From contig CAYPOY010000316.1 of assembly GCA_964412395.1 (NCBI GenBank), forward strand, positions 1 through 6,270: DNA of 6,270 nucleotides, read 5' to 3'. Made by a program: the position numbers and the translations under genes. Below the pieces are notes generated by a model. The model was not told the DNA's origin, ran no database searches, and saw only the letters and a program-made list of their open reading frames with translations. The DNA comes from CAYPOY01 sp964412395 (GTDB lineage Bacteria; Chloroflexota; Anaerolineae; B4-G1). Position 1 is the stretch's first letter. Every line of letters starts with the position of its first letter. Shown piece after piece: positions 1-5,837 of the stretch.

Positions 1-80
1 GAACGTCAGAGACCTTCGGCGAACGTCAGAGACCTTCGGCGAACGTCAGAGACCTTCGGCGAATGTCAGAGACCTTCGGC
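1..80. repeat. 20-bp tandem repeat array, about 4 copies, open to the left
   Basis: The unit GAACGTCAGAGACCTTCGGC is repeated head to tail at 1-20, 21-40, 41-60 and 61-80. The first three copies are identical and the fourth has one C-to-T change at position 64. A partial fifth copy (GAACG) follows before the pattern breaks down. There are no spacers, so it is not a CRISPR array. The unit length is not a multiple of three and I see no credible gene over it. Each unit contains small dyads: GTC-AGA-GAC, and TTCG-G-CGAA across the unit junction. The array ends about 40 bp upstream of the ribosome-binding site of the protease gene. It begins outside the window, so its total copy number is unknown. 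Its function is not known to me. Confidence 0.95.
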
Positions 81-136
81 GAACGAGGACGAGGCCATTC
101 AACCGGGCTTCTGATCTCTGCGAGGGAAAAGCCGCG

Positions 137-1585
137 ATGGCCAAGAAATGGGGGGCCTCTCTACGCCGCCTGACGGTTGTTGTCACATTGTCCCTGCTGC
201 TGTACCCGGCCAACGGAGTCCCGAACTTGTTCAGGGCCTGGGGAGCACCGGCGCCGCAACCGGTGCTGTCACTCATCGTGCTCCCACCGACCGGAAGTGG
301 GCCTGTTCACGCCATCCCGCAACAAGTTGCGGATTCCAAATGGCAGTTGGGGAAGGACGAAGACCAGCCGGCTGAGCTCCTCATCCGGCTTCGGGATGGG
401 CTGGACCAAAGCAGCGCCCGGCATTTCTTTGCCCGACATGACCTCATCATCATCAAGCATATACCCCGTATTGACGTGTGGCTGGTGACGAGCTCCGAGA
501 TGCCCACTGCCTCTTTCATGCACCGCCTGGAGCGGAGTAGTGACGTATCCTGGGCCGAGCCTAATGGACGGGTCCACACTTCGGGCGTCACGCCCAACGA
601 CGATTTCTACCAGACCCAACAGTGGAACTTGCGGCTGATCGGGCTGCCCGAGGCATGGGTCTTCACGACCGGCGATGCCAATCCCATCGCCGTGATTGAC
701 ACCGGGATAGACCTGGATCACTCCGATTTGGCCGCCAGGATTTGGACCAATGCGGACGAAGTGCCCGACAATGGGCTGGACGACGACAGCAACGGCTATG
801 TGGACGATATGCACGGATGGAATTTCGTCAGCGGTTCGACGCTCATTCTCGGAGCGAATCACGGCACCCACGTCGCGGGCATTGCCGGAGCACACACCAA
901 TAACAGCATAGGCATCGCCGGTGTGTCCTGGCAATCACCGTTGATGGCGCTCCAGGCACTGAACAGTAACGGAGACGGCACCTGGGCGGACGTGGCCGAG
1001 GCAATCGTCTACGCCGCTGACAACGGTGCCCGCATCTTAAACCTTAGCCTTGGGGGAGAGGAAGCATCGCAGACGATCGAAGATGCCGTGTCGTATGCAC
1101 GAGGCCAGGGTTGTCTCATCGTGGCGGCCGCTGGCAACAGCAAGTCCCAGCCTGCGCCGGTGGAGTATCCGGCCGCTTTGCCAGAGGTGCTGGCGGTCGC
1201 TGCAACAACGGACAGCGACGCAACCTGGTCATACAGCAACCGTGGCCCCGAGGTTGACGTAGCCGCTCCTGGCGCTACTGACGACCCTCGCAATGGCATC
1301 TTCAGCACCAGCAGCTACAACCAGTACGCCATAATGTCGGGTACTTCGATGGCCACGCCGCACGTGAGTGGCTTGGCGGCCCTCGTATGGTCGTTGCAGC
1401 CCACATTGACCGCAGACCAGGTCGCCCACGTTATCATCAGCACGGCCCACGACGTCTACACGCCAGGCTGGGATCAACGCACGGGCTGGGGCCGTATTGA
1501 CGCTCAAGCCGCCATCCTGAAATTCAAGCCTTATCGCGCGTATCTTCCTATCGTCAGGCGTCCATCCTCCAGTGAGCCACGGTAG
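137..1585 (+). CDS. secreted subtilisin-like serine protease (peptidase family S8) with YLPIV tail
   Basis: This is a 482-residue exported endopeptidase precursor of the subtilase family, predicted to act outside the cytoplasm. Residues 1-10 are basic and 11-24 hydrophobic, as in a signal peptide. Residues about 78-145 resemble a subtilase propeptide (I9 or fervidolysin type) that would chaperone folding and be cleaved off. The catalytic domain spans about 152-460, with a complete triad: Asp188 in VIDTGID, His242 in NHGTHVAG and Ser404 in GTSMATPHVSG. The oxyanion Asn334 lies in AAAGNS. An acidic Asn/Asp-rich loop at 211-224 looks like a calcium site. Residues 466-475 (YRAYLPIVRR) match the tails of the next two proteins and are followed by only seven residues. 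The ATG at 137 is chosen because GAGGG (122-126) lies 10 nt upstream and it gives the signal peptide. I see no promoter in 81-136 and no terminator after the gene. The family is certain; the substrate is unknown. Confidence 0.95.
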   Translation: MAKKWGASLRRLTVVVTLSLLLYPANGVPNLFRAWGAPAPQPVLSLIVLPPTGSGPVHAIPQQVADSKWQLGKDEDQPAELLIRLRDGLDQSSARHFFARHDLIIIKHIPRIDVWLVTSSEMPTASFMHRLERSSDVSWAEPNGRVHTSGVTPNDDFYQTQQWNLRLIGLPEAWVFTTGDANPIAVIDTGIDLDHSDLAARIWTNADEVPDNGLDDDSNGYVDDMHGWNFVSGSTLILGANHGTHVAGIAGAHTNNSIGIAGVSWQSPLMALQALNSNGDGTWADVAEAIVYAADNGARILNLSLGGEEASQTIEDAVSYARGQGCLIVAAAGNSKSQPAPVEYPAALPEVLAVAATTDSDATWSYSNRGPEVDVAAPGATDDPRNGIFSTSSYNQYAIMSGTSMATPHVSGLAALVWSLQPTLTADQVAHVIISTAHDVYTPGWDQRTGWGRIDAQAAILKFKPYRAYLPIVRRPSSSEPR

Positions 1586-1689
1586 GCAACCGGCGCATCA
1601 CTGGAACGGCCGCGGCGTTGGTCAATAACACATTCAACCAGCCCGCCTGCAGCAGCAAAACGACCAGGATGAACACAAGCGTTTGACAG

Positions 1690-1718
1690 TTGACGCAGGG
1701 ACAACCATGTGGTAAAAT
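1690..1718 (+). promoter_or_regulatory. extended -10 sigma70-type promoter for the small secreted protein gene
   Basis: TTGACG (1690-1695) and TAAAAT (1713-1718) are separated by exactly 17 nt. The -10 box is preceded by TGG (1710-1712), which fits the extended -10 TGn motif. Transcription would start near 1725, giving a leader of about 65 nt before the ATG at 1790. A second TTGAC (1683-1687) sits 7 nt upstream as a direct repeat, but is too far from the -10 (24 nt) to be the working -35. This is the best promoter match I found in the window. It suggests that the second gene is transcribed independently of the protease gene. Confidence 0.75.
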
Positions 1719-1789
1719 AGCTACCCATAAGGCAGTGTGGTCCTATCTGGGCCAATCACCTACATTACTCTATAGAAGGAGGAAAGAAC

Positions 1790-2353
1790 ATGTCAAGAAA
1801 CACTCGTTTTCTTATCAGTACTGTGATGGCGACAGCCTTGCTGTTGATCGTCCTGGCAGGTATCGCGTTCGCCAAGGCACCAGAAGCAGGCGACGCCAAC
1901 GTCATTGACAGCACCATCCGGGCCACGAACACCGTCACCCCCACCACCGATTCTTACATGCCGAAGACTATCACGGACTTGGGCACCTACGCTTTCACCT
2001 ACCCAATCGTGCTGCACTACGCAATCCCTACCCCTCTCACGACGACTGTCCGACTCACCGTCACACTGGACCCCTATTTGATTTTCGACCCCGAGAGCGG
2101 CACGCTCCTGCTGCCAGGTGATGGCACGCTCCTGTTCCCAGAGAGTAACACGATCGTCTGGGAGCCAACGTTGACGTATTGCCAGCCGGCTACCCTGACC
2201 GTCACCGCAGAAGGCACTTTCGATCAAGGGACGCTGGACTTGGGCGTCACGGCATTGACGACTATAGTGGAGTGGGACGGCAACAGCCGCGACCTGGTGA
2301 CACGCCTGCTTCTGTACAAGATCTACCTGCCCATCGTCGTGAGAAACTTCTAG
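1790..2353 (+). CDS. small secreted beta-rich protein with terminal YLPIV motif, function unknown
   Basis: I do not recognise a named family for this 187-residue protein. Residues 1-28 form a textbook signal peptide: basic MSRNTR, a hydrophobic core and an AFA cleavage site before KAPEAG. Residues about 30-60 are Thr/Ser/Pro-rich and look like a flexible linker. Residues about 65-172 alternate hydrophobic and Thr residues and end in a pattern (IVWEPTL, then LTVTAEG) that recalls the Ig-like DUF11-type surface repeats. That match is weak. There is one Cys, in LTYCQP. The protein ends in YKIYLPIVVR (176-185) plus NF, so here the shared motif is truly C-terminal. Start choice is firm: AAGGAGG (1776-1782) lies 7 nt before the ATG. 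The gene has its own promoter upstream and a hairpin terminator downstream. Because it is nearly all linker, one beta domain and tail, it may be a surface or matrix component, which is inference only. Confidence 0.88.
   Translation: MSRNTRFLISTVMATALLLIVLAGIAFAKAPEAGDANVIDSTIRATNTVTPTTDSYMPKTITDLGTYAFTYPIVLHYAIPTPLTTTVRLTVTLDPYLIFDPESGTLLLPGDGTLLFPESNTIVWEPTLTYCQPATLTVTAEGTFDQGTLDLGVTALTTIVEWDGNSRDLVTRLLLYKIYLPIVVRNF
2099..2146 (+). repeat. 24-bp tandem duplication inside the small secreted protein gene
   Basis: Two in-frame copies of 24 bp (2099-2122 and 2123-2146) both begin GGCACGCTCCTG. They encode the eight-residue units GTLLLPGD (residues 104-111) and GTLLFPES (112-119). The copies differ in their last third, so the duplication is not recent. 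It would lengthen a loop or strand pair in the beta domain without shifting the frame. Confidence 0.7.
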
Positions 2354-2391
2354 CGAGCCCGGACAGTCGACCGACGTGCGGCCCGCAAGCA

Positions 2392-2424
2392 AAGAGCCGG
2401 TGGCTCGGGGAGCCACCGGCTTTT
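2392..2424 (+). terminator. intrinsic terminator after the small secreted protein gene
   Basis: A perfect 12-bp GC-rich stem, AGCCGGTGGCTC (2395-2406) and GAGCCACCGGCT (2410-2421), encloses a GGG loop. It is flanked by AAA on the left and TTT on the right (TTTT at 2421-2424), so the helix can extend by A-T pairs. The T tract is short but the stem is very stable. The hairpin lies 38 bp after the stop codon at 2353 and about 100 bp before the next gene. It should isolate the second gene from the third. Confidence 0.85.
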
Positions 2425-2439
2425 CATCAACTTGTATCA

Positions 2440-2468
2440 TTGAAATCAATCCTGCCGGAGGATACTGT
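2440..2468 (+). promoter_or_regulatory. weak candidate promoter for the glycoside hydrolase gene
   Basis: A promoter is expected here because a terminator ends just upstream and the next gene starts at 2523. The best pair I find is TTGAAA (2440-2445, five of six matches to the -35 consensus) and TACTGT (2463-2468, a poor -10) with a 17-nt spacer. The -35 is overlapped by a small perfect dyad, ATTGA-AA-TCAAT (2439-2450). An alternative -10, TAATAT at 2481-2486, has no good -35. This is a suggestion only. Confidence 0.25.
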
Positions 2469-2522
2469 GCCTGGACGTCTTAATATTGTTCCCCTGAATC
2501 CAGGCACTGCAATGGAGGTGGT

Positions 2523-5222
2523 ATGAAGAGACTGGTCCTACCCCTGGCTTTAAGCCTGTTGCTCGCACTGGCGGTCGGCGTCATCATCTCATTTCCTTCC
2601 TGGGCCGAGCCGGCCGCTCCGTTGCGCACCCTGCACTCCGGCCACCACTTCCTGCCCCCCTACCCCAACCTTCGCGACCGCTTTGGCTTCGACAGCGACG
2701 CAAGCGACCCACTGACTAACTACGACGTCGCTGTGCTCAACGCCGGCTGGTACACCGACTGGGGCGCTAGCAGCAATCCGGCCCACCCAGACCACCTGAC
2801 CTACGTGCAACTGATCCGCTTCAGCGCCGGCTCCGACCCGCACGACCCGGCGCAGGTCACGGTCAGTCCCAGCAGAGCCACCATCGCTCAGATCGCCGCT
2901 GCCCACCCGGGCTCCCTATGGATGATGAGCAACGAGCCCGATTCCCTCTACCAGGGCAATCCCATTTACCCCGACGTCTACGCCTACGTCTATCACGACT
3001 TTTACACCTACATCAAAGGGTTGGACCCTACAGCCCTGATCGCCAACGGCGGCATCGTCCAGCCCACCCCCTGCCGGATGGAGTACCTGGACATCGTGTG
3101 GAATACGTATCAGCAAGCCTACGGCGAACCAATGCCGGTGGACGTGTGGAACATCCACACCTTCATCCTGCGCGAAGTGTACGGCTCCTGGGGAGCCAGC
3201 ACGCCGCCGGGAGTGGACTCCAGTTGCGGCATAGACTACCCCATCCGCGACGGCGACAACATTGACATCTTCCGCCAGAACCTGATCGCCTTCCGCCAGT
3301 GGATGAAGGACAAGGGGGAACAGAACAAACCGCTCATCATCAGCGAGTACGGCGTGCTGTGGCCGGATTGGCTCAAAGACGAGGATGGACACGGCTGGCC
3401 TCCCACCCGCGTGAGCCACTTTATGACCCGGACCTTTGACCTGTTCCTCAACGAGGTTTACACCGACGCCGGCTACCCCGAGGACGACTACCGGCTGGTG
3501 CAGACCTGGGCCTGGTACAGCCTGTCTGACGACTCTCATTACAACGGCTACCTGTTCCACAACAGCTCCAAACAAATCTCCTCAATGGGGCAGACCTACG
3601 CCGACTACACCGCCGCCCTGACCGACACGCAATACACCGACCTGGCGGTTCAACTGTGGCTCAATTTGGAGCCGCTGGAGCACCTCACCCCGACTGTGCC
3701 CTACGACGCGCTGACCGTCACGCTGCCGGTGACGGGAGCCGTCGCCAATTTGGGCAAGGTACCTGCTAATGTCCTCATCTCGGCACCACTGCTGGGCTAC
3801 CAGGCTATCCAGAGTATGCCAGCGCGGCATGAACAAGACGTTGGCATTCTGCCGCTGCCGTCGCTCATCCTCACCCGGTCCGGCCTGTACAATCTGGCGC
3901 TTGTCGCCGACCCGGCCCAGGCAATAGCGGATCCACGGCGCTGGAACAACGCCCTCACGGTCACTGTGGACGCCCGGCCCGATCTCGTGATTTCGACCAC
4001 GGCCTGGAGTGCCCACTCGACGGGAACCCTGAGCGGTGCACTGAGCATCACTTTGACGGTGGTCAACGAGGGATCGTGGCCCTCACCCCCCATTTCGGGT
4101 ACGCTCTACATAAGCAACGCCCAGGGCACTCTGCTCCTGCTCACTCAGTATTTCTCCATCCCGGCCATAGGCTCTGAGGCGCATGCGACCGTCGTGGAGG
4201 AATTAGCCCTACCCGCTTCGAGTGGCGGCCTCTATCGCCTGGCATTGGAAGTGGACCACGATGAGGTTCTGAACGAACAAGACGAGAGCAACAACCGGGT
4301 TGAGATGGAAGTAGACGCCCGGCCCGATCTGCTGATTTCGACGACGGACTGGGACATACAGTCATCGGGACCCCTGAGCGATATGCCGAGCGTTACCCTG
4401 ACGGTGGCCAACGGGGGGTTGTGGCCTGCGATGCCCGTTTCGGGCACGCTCTCCCTGAGCAACGCCCAGGGCACTCTGCTCCTGCCTGCCTATCGTTTCC
4501 CCATCCCAGCTCTCGGCGCCGGCGCTCATGTGACCATCGTGGAGGAATTAGTTCTGCCTGCTCCGAATAGCGACCTCTACCGCCTGGCGCTGGAGGTGGA
4601 TAGCGACGGGGTTCTGGACGAACAGGATGAGGACAACAATCGCGTCGTTGTGACGATCCCTATCGTCGTCACGACCACGCTGCAGCCCGATGCCACCTCT
4701 ATGCTGACCTCGACCAGTGGTCACATAACATTCCTGCTCCCTGTCGGGACGGTGACGACGCCGACAGAGATGCATTTTACGCCTCTCTGGATACCCGACT
4801 TGCCGCCTGGTCCTCCATTGGGCGTCGCTGCATTCAGGTTAACTGCCTATCGGGAAGGGCAACCGGTCTCGCTGACCCTGCCTCTTCCGGTCACCGTCAC
4901 CTGGCAGTACACGGACACAGACGTGATGGGGTTGGACGAAAACCATCTGGGCCTGTACCGCTTGACGGAGGGCGGTCATTGGCAGCGCGTCTCCTGCCCG
5001 GCGGAGCAGCGCCAGCCGGAGGAGAACCGGCTGCGCACCTGCATCCAACAGTTAGGCGACTACATCTTTGGACAGGGGTACAAGCTGTACCTGCCGCTTG
5101 TGATACGCAGCGAAGATGGTGGCTCAATGGCACAATCAGAAGCGCAGTGGTCAATGCCGGGCGCGCTCCCTGGCCTCCCGCTGCGCTTGCCGCCGTGGGC
5201 CATCCCACCGGTGCCGCGTTGA
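2523..5222 (+). CDS. secreted clan GH-A glycoside-hydrolase-like protein with three CARDB repeats, ZU5-like domain and YLPLV motif
   Basis: This 899-residue exported protein probably cleaves a polysaccharide outside the cell. Residues 1-28 are a signal peptide (cleavage SWA/EP). Residues about 40-365 look like a clan GH-A TIM barrel. Glu138 in SNEPDS fits the acid/base after strand 4, and Glu275 in ISEYG fits the nucleophile on strand 7, 137 residues later. His212 in WNIHTF and the Trp-rich TWAWYS fit the late strands. NEPD followed by helix resembles Asl1-like (GH128) and GH39-type enzymes, but I cannot assign a family. Three CARDB-like Ig domains follow (about 370-482, 483-597, 598-712), each ending in an NN motif (474-476, 589-591, 704-706) at an exact 115-residue period. 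Residues about 725-850 resemble a ZU5-like beta-sandwich. YKLYLPLVIR occupies 853-862, with 37 Pro-rich residues after it. GGAGG (2514-2518) lies 4 nt before the ATG. Fold confidence is high; substrate is unknown. Confidence 0.9.
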   Translation: MKRLVLPLALSLLLALAVGVIISFPSWAEPAAPLRTLHSGHHFLPPYPNLRDRFGFDSDASDPLTNYDVAVLNAGWYTDWGASSNPAHPDHLTYVQLIRFSAGSDPHDPAQVTVSPSRATIAQIAAAHPGSLWMMSNEPDSLYQGNPIYPDVYAYVYHDFYTYIKGLDPTALIANGGIVQPTPCRMEYLDIVWNTYQQAYGEPMPVDVWNIHTFILREVYGSWGASTPPGVDSSCGIDYPIRDGDNIDIFRQNLIAFRQWMKDKGEQNKPLIISEYGVLWPDWLKDEDGHGWPPTRVSHFMTRTFDLFLNEVYTDAGYPEDDYRLVQTWAWYSLSDDSHYNGYLFHNSSKQISSMGQTYADYTAALTDTQYTDLAVQLWLNLEPLEHLTPTVPYDALTVTLPVTGAVANLGKVPANVLISAPLLGYQAIQSMPARHEQDVGILPLPSLILTRSGLYNLALVADPAQAIADPRRWNNALTVTVDARPDLVISTTAWSAHSTGTLSGALSITLTVVNEGSWPSPPISGTLYISNAQGTLLLLTQYFSIPAIGSEAHATVVEELALPASSGGLYRLALEVDHDEVLNEQDESNNRVEMEVDARPDLLISTTDWDIQSSGPLSDMPSVTLTVANGGLWPAMPVSGTLSLSNAQGTLLLPAYRFPIPALGAGAHVTIVEELVLPAPNSDLYRLALEVDSDGVLDEQDEDNNRVVVTIPIVVTTTLQPDATSMLTSTSGHITFLLPVGTVTTPTEMHFTPLWIPDLPPGPPLGVAAFRLTAYREGQPVSLTLPLPVTVTWQYTDTDVMGLDENHLGLYRLTEGGHWQRVSCPAEQRQPEENRLRTCIQQLGDYIFGQGYKLYLPLVIRSEDGGSMAQSEAQWSMPGALPGLPLRLPPWAIPPVPR
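3969..4658 (+). repeat. 345-bp direct duplication encoding the second and third CARDB domains
   Basis: Copy A (3969-4313) and copy B (4314-4658) each start with sequence encoding DARPDL and align without a length change, giving a 345-bp (115-residue) period. Identity is patchy but high in places. For example, a 28-nt stretch at 4113-4140 recurs exactly at 4458-4485 and encodes SNAQGTLLL. The first CARDB domain (about 3628-3968) is much more diverged and shares mainly the NN motif spacing. Copies A and B therefore arose by a later tandem duplication than the one that gave the first domain. Confidence 0.85.
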
Positions 5223-5241
5223 GTACTCACCTGACAATCCT

Positions 5242-5291
5242 TCGTAGTGGCGACTTTAGTCGCTCTGGAACGGCCGAAGCCATCTCTACGA
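5242..5291. repeat. 50-bp imperfect inverted repeat at the convergent gene junction
   Basis: The element begins with TCGTAG (5242-5247) and ends with CTACGA (5286-5291), a perfect 6-bp terminal inversion. The arms between are only partly complementary and need G-U pairs and mismatches. The left arm contains its own perfect dyad GCGACT-TT-AGTCGC (5250-5263). This layout looks like a decayed member of a dispersed intergenic hairpin family with a GCGACTTTAGTCGC core, which I recall from Chloroflexota-type genomes; that is memory, not a search. No clear target duplication flanks it. It sits 19 bp after the glycoside hydrolase stop and includes the stop codon of the minus-strand acetyltransferase gene. 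CAGTTTT follows on the plus strand, so weak terminator activity is possible. Confidence 0.65.
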
Positions 5292-5798
5292 CAGTTTTCG
5301 GGTAGACTCCAAATACCTCTGAGGGGCATCGGCCTCGGTCGCCGGGCGAACTCTTAATCCGTTAATCCCGCTGATCCGTGTTCTAAGTGCGATGTACTCA
5401 AACTCCTGGGCAGTGACACAGCCGGCCCGGGTGTACAGCCCCCGCACGCCGGAGATGAGCATCAGCCGTCCGCCCTCGGCCGTCAGTTTGCGCGCGCAGT
5501 AGTCGAGCAGGTGGGTGGCCAACCCTTGCTCCCGGTAGTCGGGGTGGGTGCACACACCGCCGATGCTGGCGATCCGCAGGTGGCTGCCGTACACGTTGAC
5601 CCGGCTGTGGACTATGTCGATCTGGGAGATGGGCACACCCCGATGGCATAAGACCTGGATGCCCCCACGCTGAGGCGGGGTGTACGAGGCCATCAACGCT
5701 TCCTCGTCAACCTCCTCCACAATACCGCGAAAACACAGCGAATTCAGCCGCCGCGAAGCCGCCAGTTCCTCCCGCCGGATGAGGCGCGGGCCGTCCAA
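5286..5798 (-). CDS. GNAT-family N-acetyltransferase, probably truncated after its first domain
   Basis: The 170-residue product has one recognisable GNAT fold that would bind acetyl-CoA and acetylate an unknown amine. Residues 58-128 hold the core: strand IASIGGVCT, then the motif A pyrophosphate loop YREQGLAT (R89-x-x-G92-x-A94), then helix and strand to GLYTRAGC. At 148-160 the sequence LRVRPATEADAPQ looks like the opening of a second GNAT-type domain. It breaks into RYLESTRKLS and stops at 5286-5288, inside the terminal arm of the 5242-5291 repeat. Related two-domain acetyltransferases are roughly twice this length or more, so loss of the 3' half is likely. The start is TTG (plus-strand CAA 5796-5798), supported by GGAG (plus 5808-5811) with 9-nt spacing. 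The next in-frame Met is residue 36. It lies 32 bp after the helicase stop and is probably co-transcribed with it. Activity is uncertain. Confidence 0.78.
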   Translation of the reverse strand: MDGPRLIRREELAASRRLNSLCFRGIVEEVDEEALMASYTPPQRGGIQVLCHRGVPISQIDIVHSRVNVYGSHLRIASIGGVCTHPDYREQGLATHLLDYCARKLTAEGGRLMLISGVRGLYTRAGCVTAQEFEYIALRTRISGINGLRVRPATEADAPQRYLESTRKLS

Positions 5799-5837
5799 TT
5801 TCCCAATCTCCGATCTCCGGTCTGCAATTCCTAATCC
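5796..5837. repeat. heptanucleotide repeat array spanning the helicase stop and acetyltransferase start
   Basis: Six contiguous 7-bp units can be read on the plus strand: CAATTTC, CCAATCT, CCGATCT, CCGGTCT, GCAATTC and CTAATCC. They are degenerate but keep strict 7-bp spacing and an AAT or CAATT-like core. The last unit contains the helicase stop codon (CTA at 5831-5833, TAG on the minus strand). The array also holds the acetyltransferase ribosome-binding site (5808-5811) and its TTG start (5796-5798). The type resembles the short tandemly repeated heptamers (STRR) described in cyanobacteria. It is related to, but inverted relative to, the array at 5991-6081. Confidence 0.7.

Noticed and set aside
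1..80. CRISPR-like array
   Set aside because: The 20-bp units abut directly with no spacers, so this is a plain tandem repeat.
1532..1585. Sortase (LPXTG) anchoring signal in the protease C-terminus
   Set aside because: YLPIV lacks the LPxTG Thr-Gly pair, and no hydrophobic helix or basic terminal cluster follows.
1601..1612. CTGGAACGGCCG shared with 5265-5276, suggesting a second copy of the inverted repeat
   Set aside because: One 12-bp match is expected by chance in a window of this size, and the flanking sequence at 1580-1640 does not follow the repeat.
1586..1640. Terminator after the protease gene
   Set aside because: The GC-rich stretch around 1605-1620 forms no clean stem and is not followed by a T run.
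2916..3575. Long minus-strand open frame opposite the hydrolase gene (also 269-934 opposite the protease gene and 1793-2449 opposite the small protein gene)
   Set aside because: They lie antisense to genes with clear domains, signal peptides and ribosome-binding sites. Their translations look like shadow frames, with no recognisable motif.
5242..5298. Strong intrinsic terminator for the hydrolase gene
   Set aside because: The outer stem is poorly paired and the inner 6-bp hairpin has no T tract next to it. Only a weak terminator role is possible, so it was listed as a repeat.
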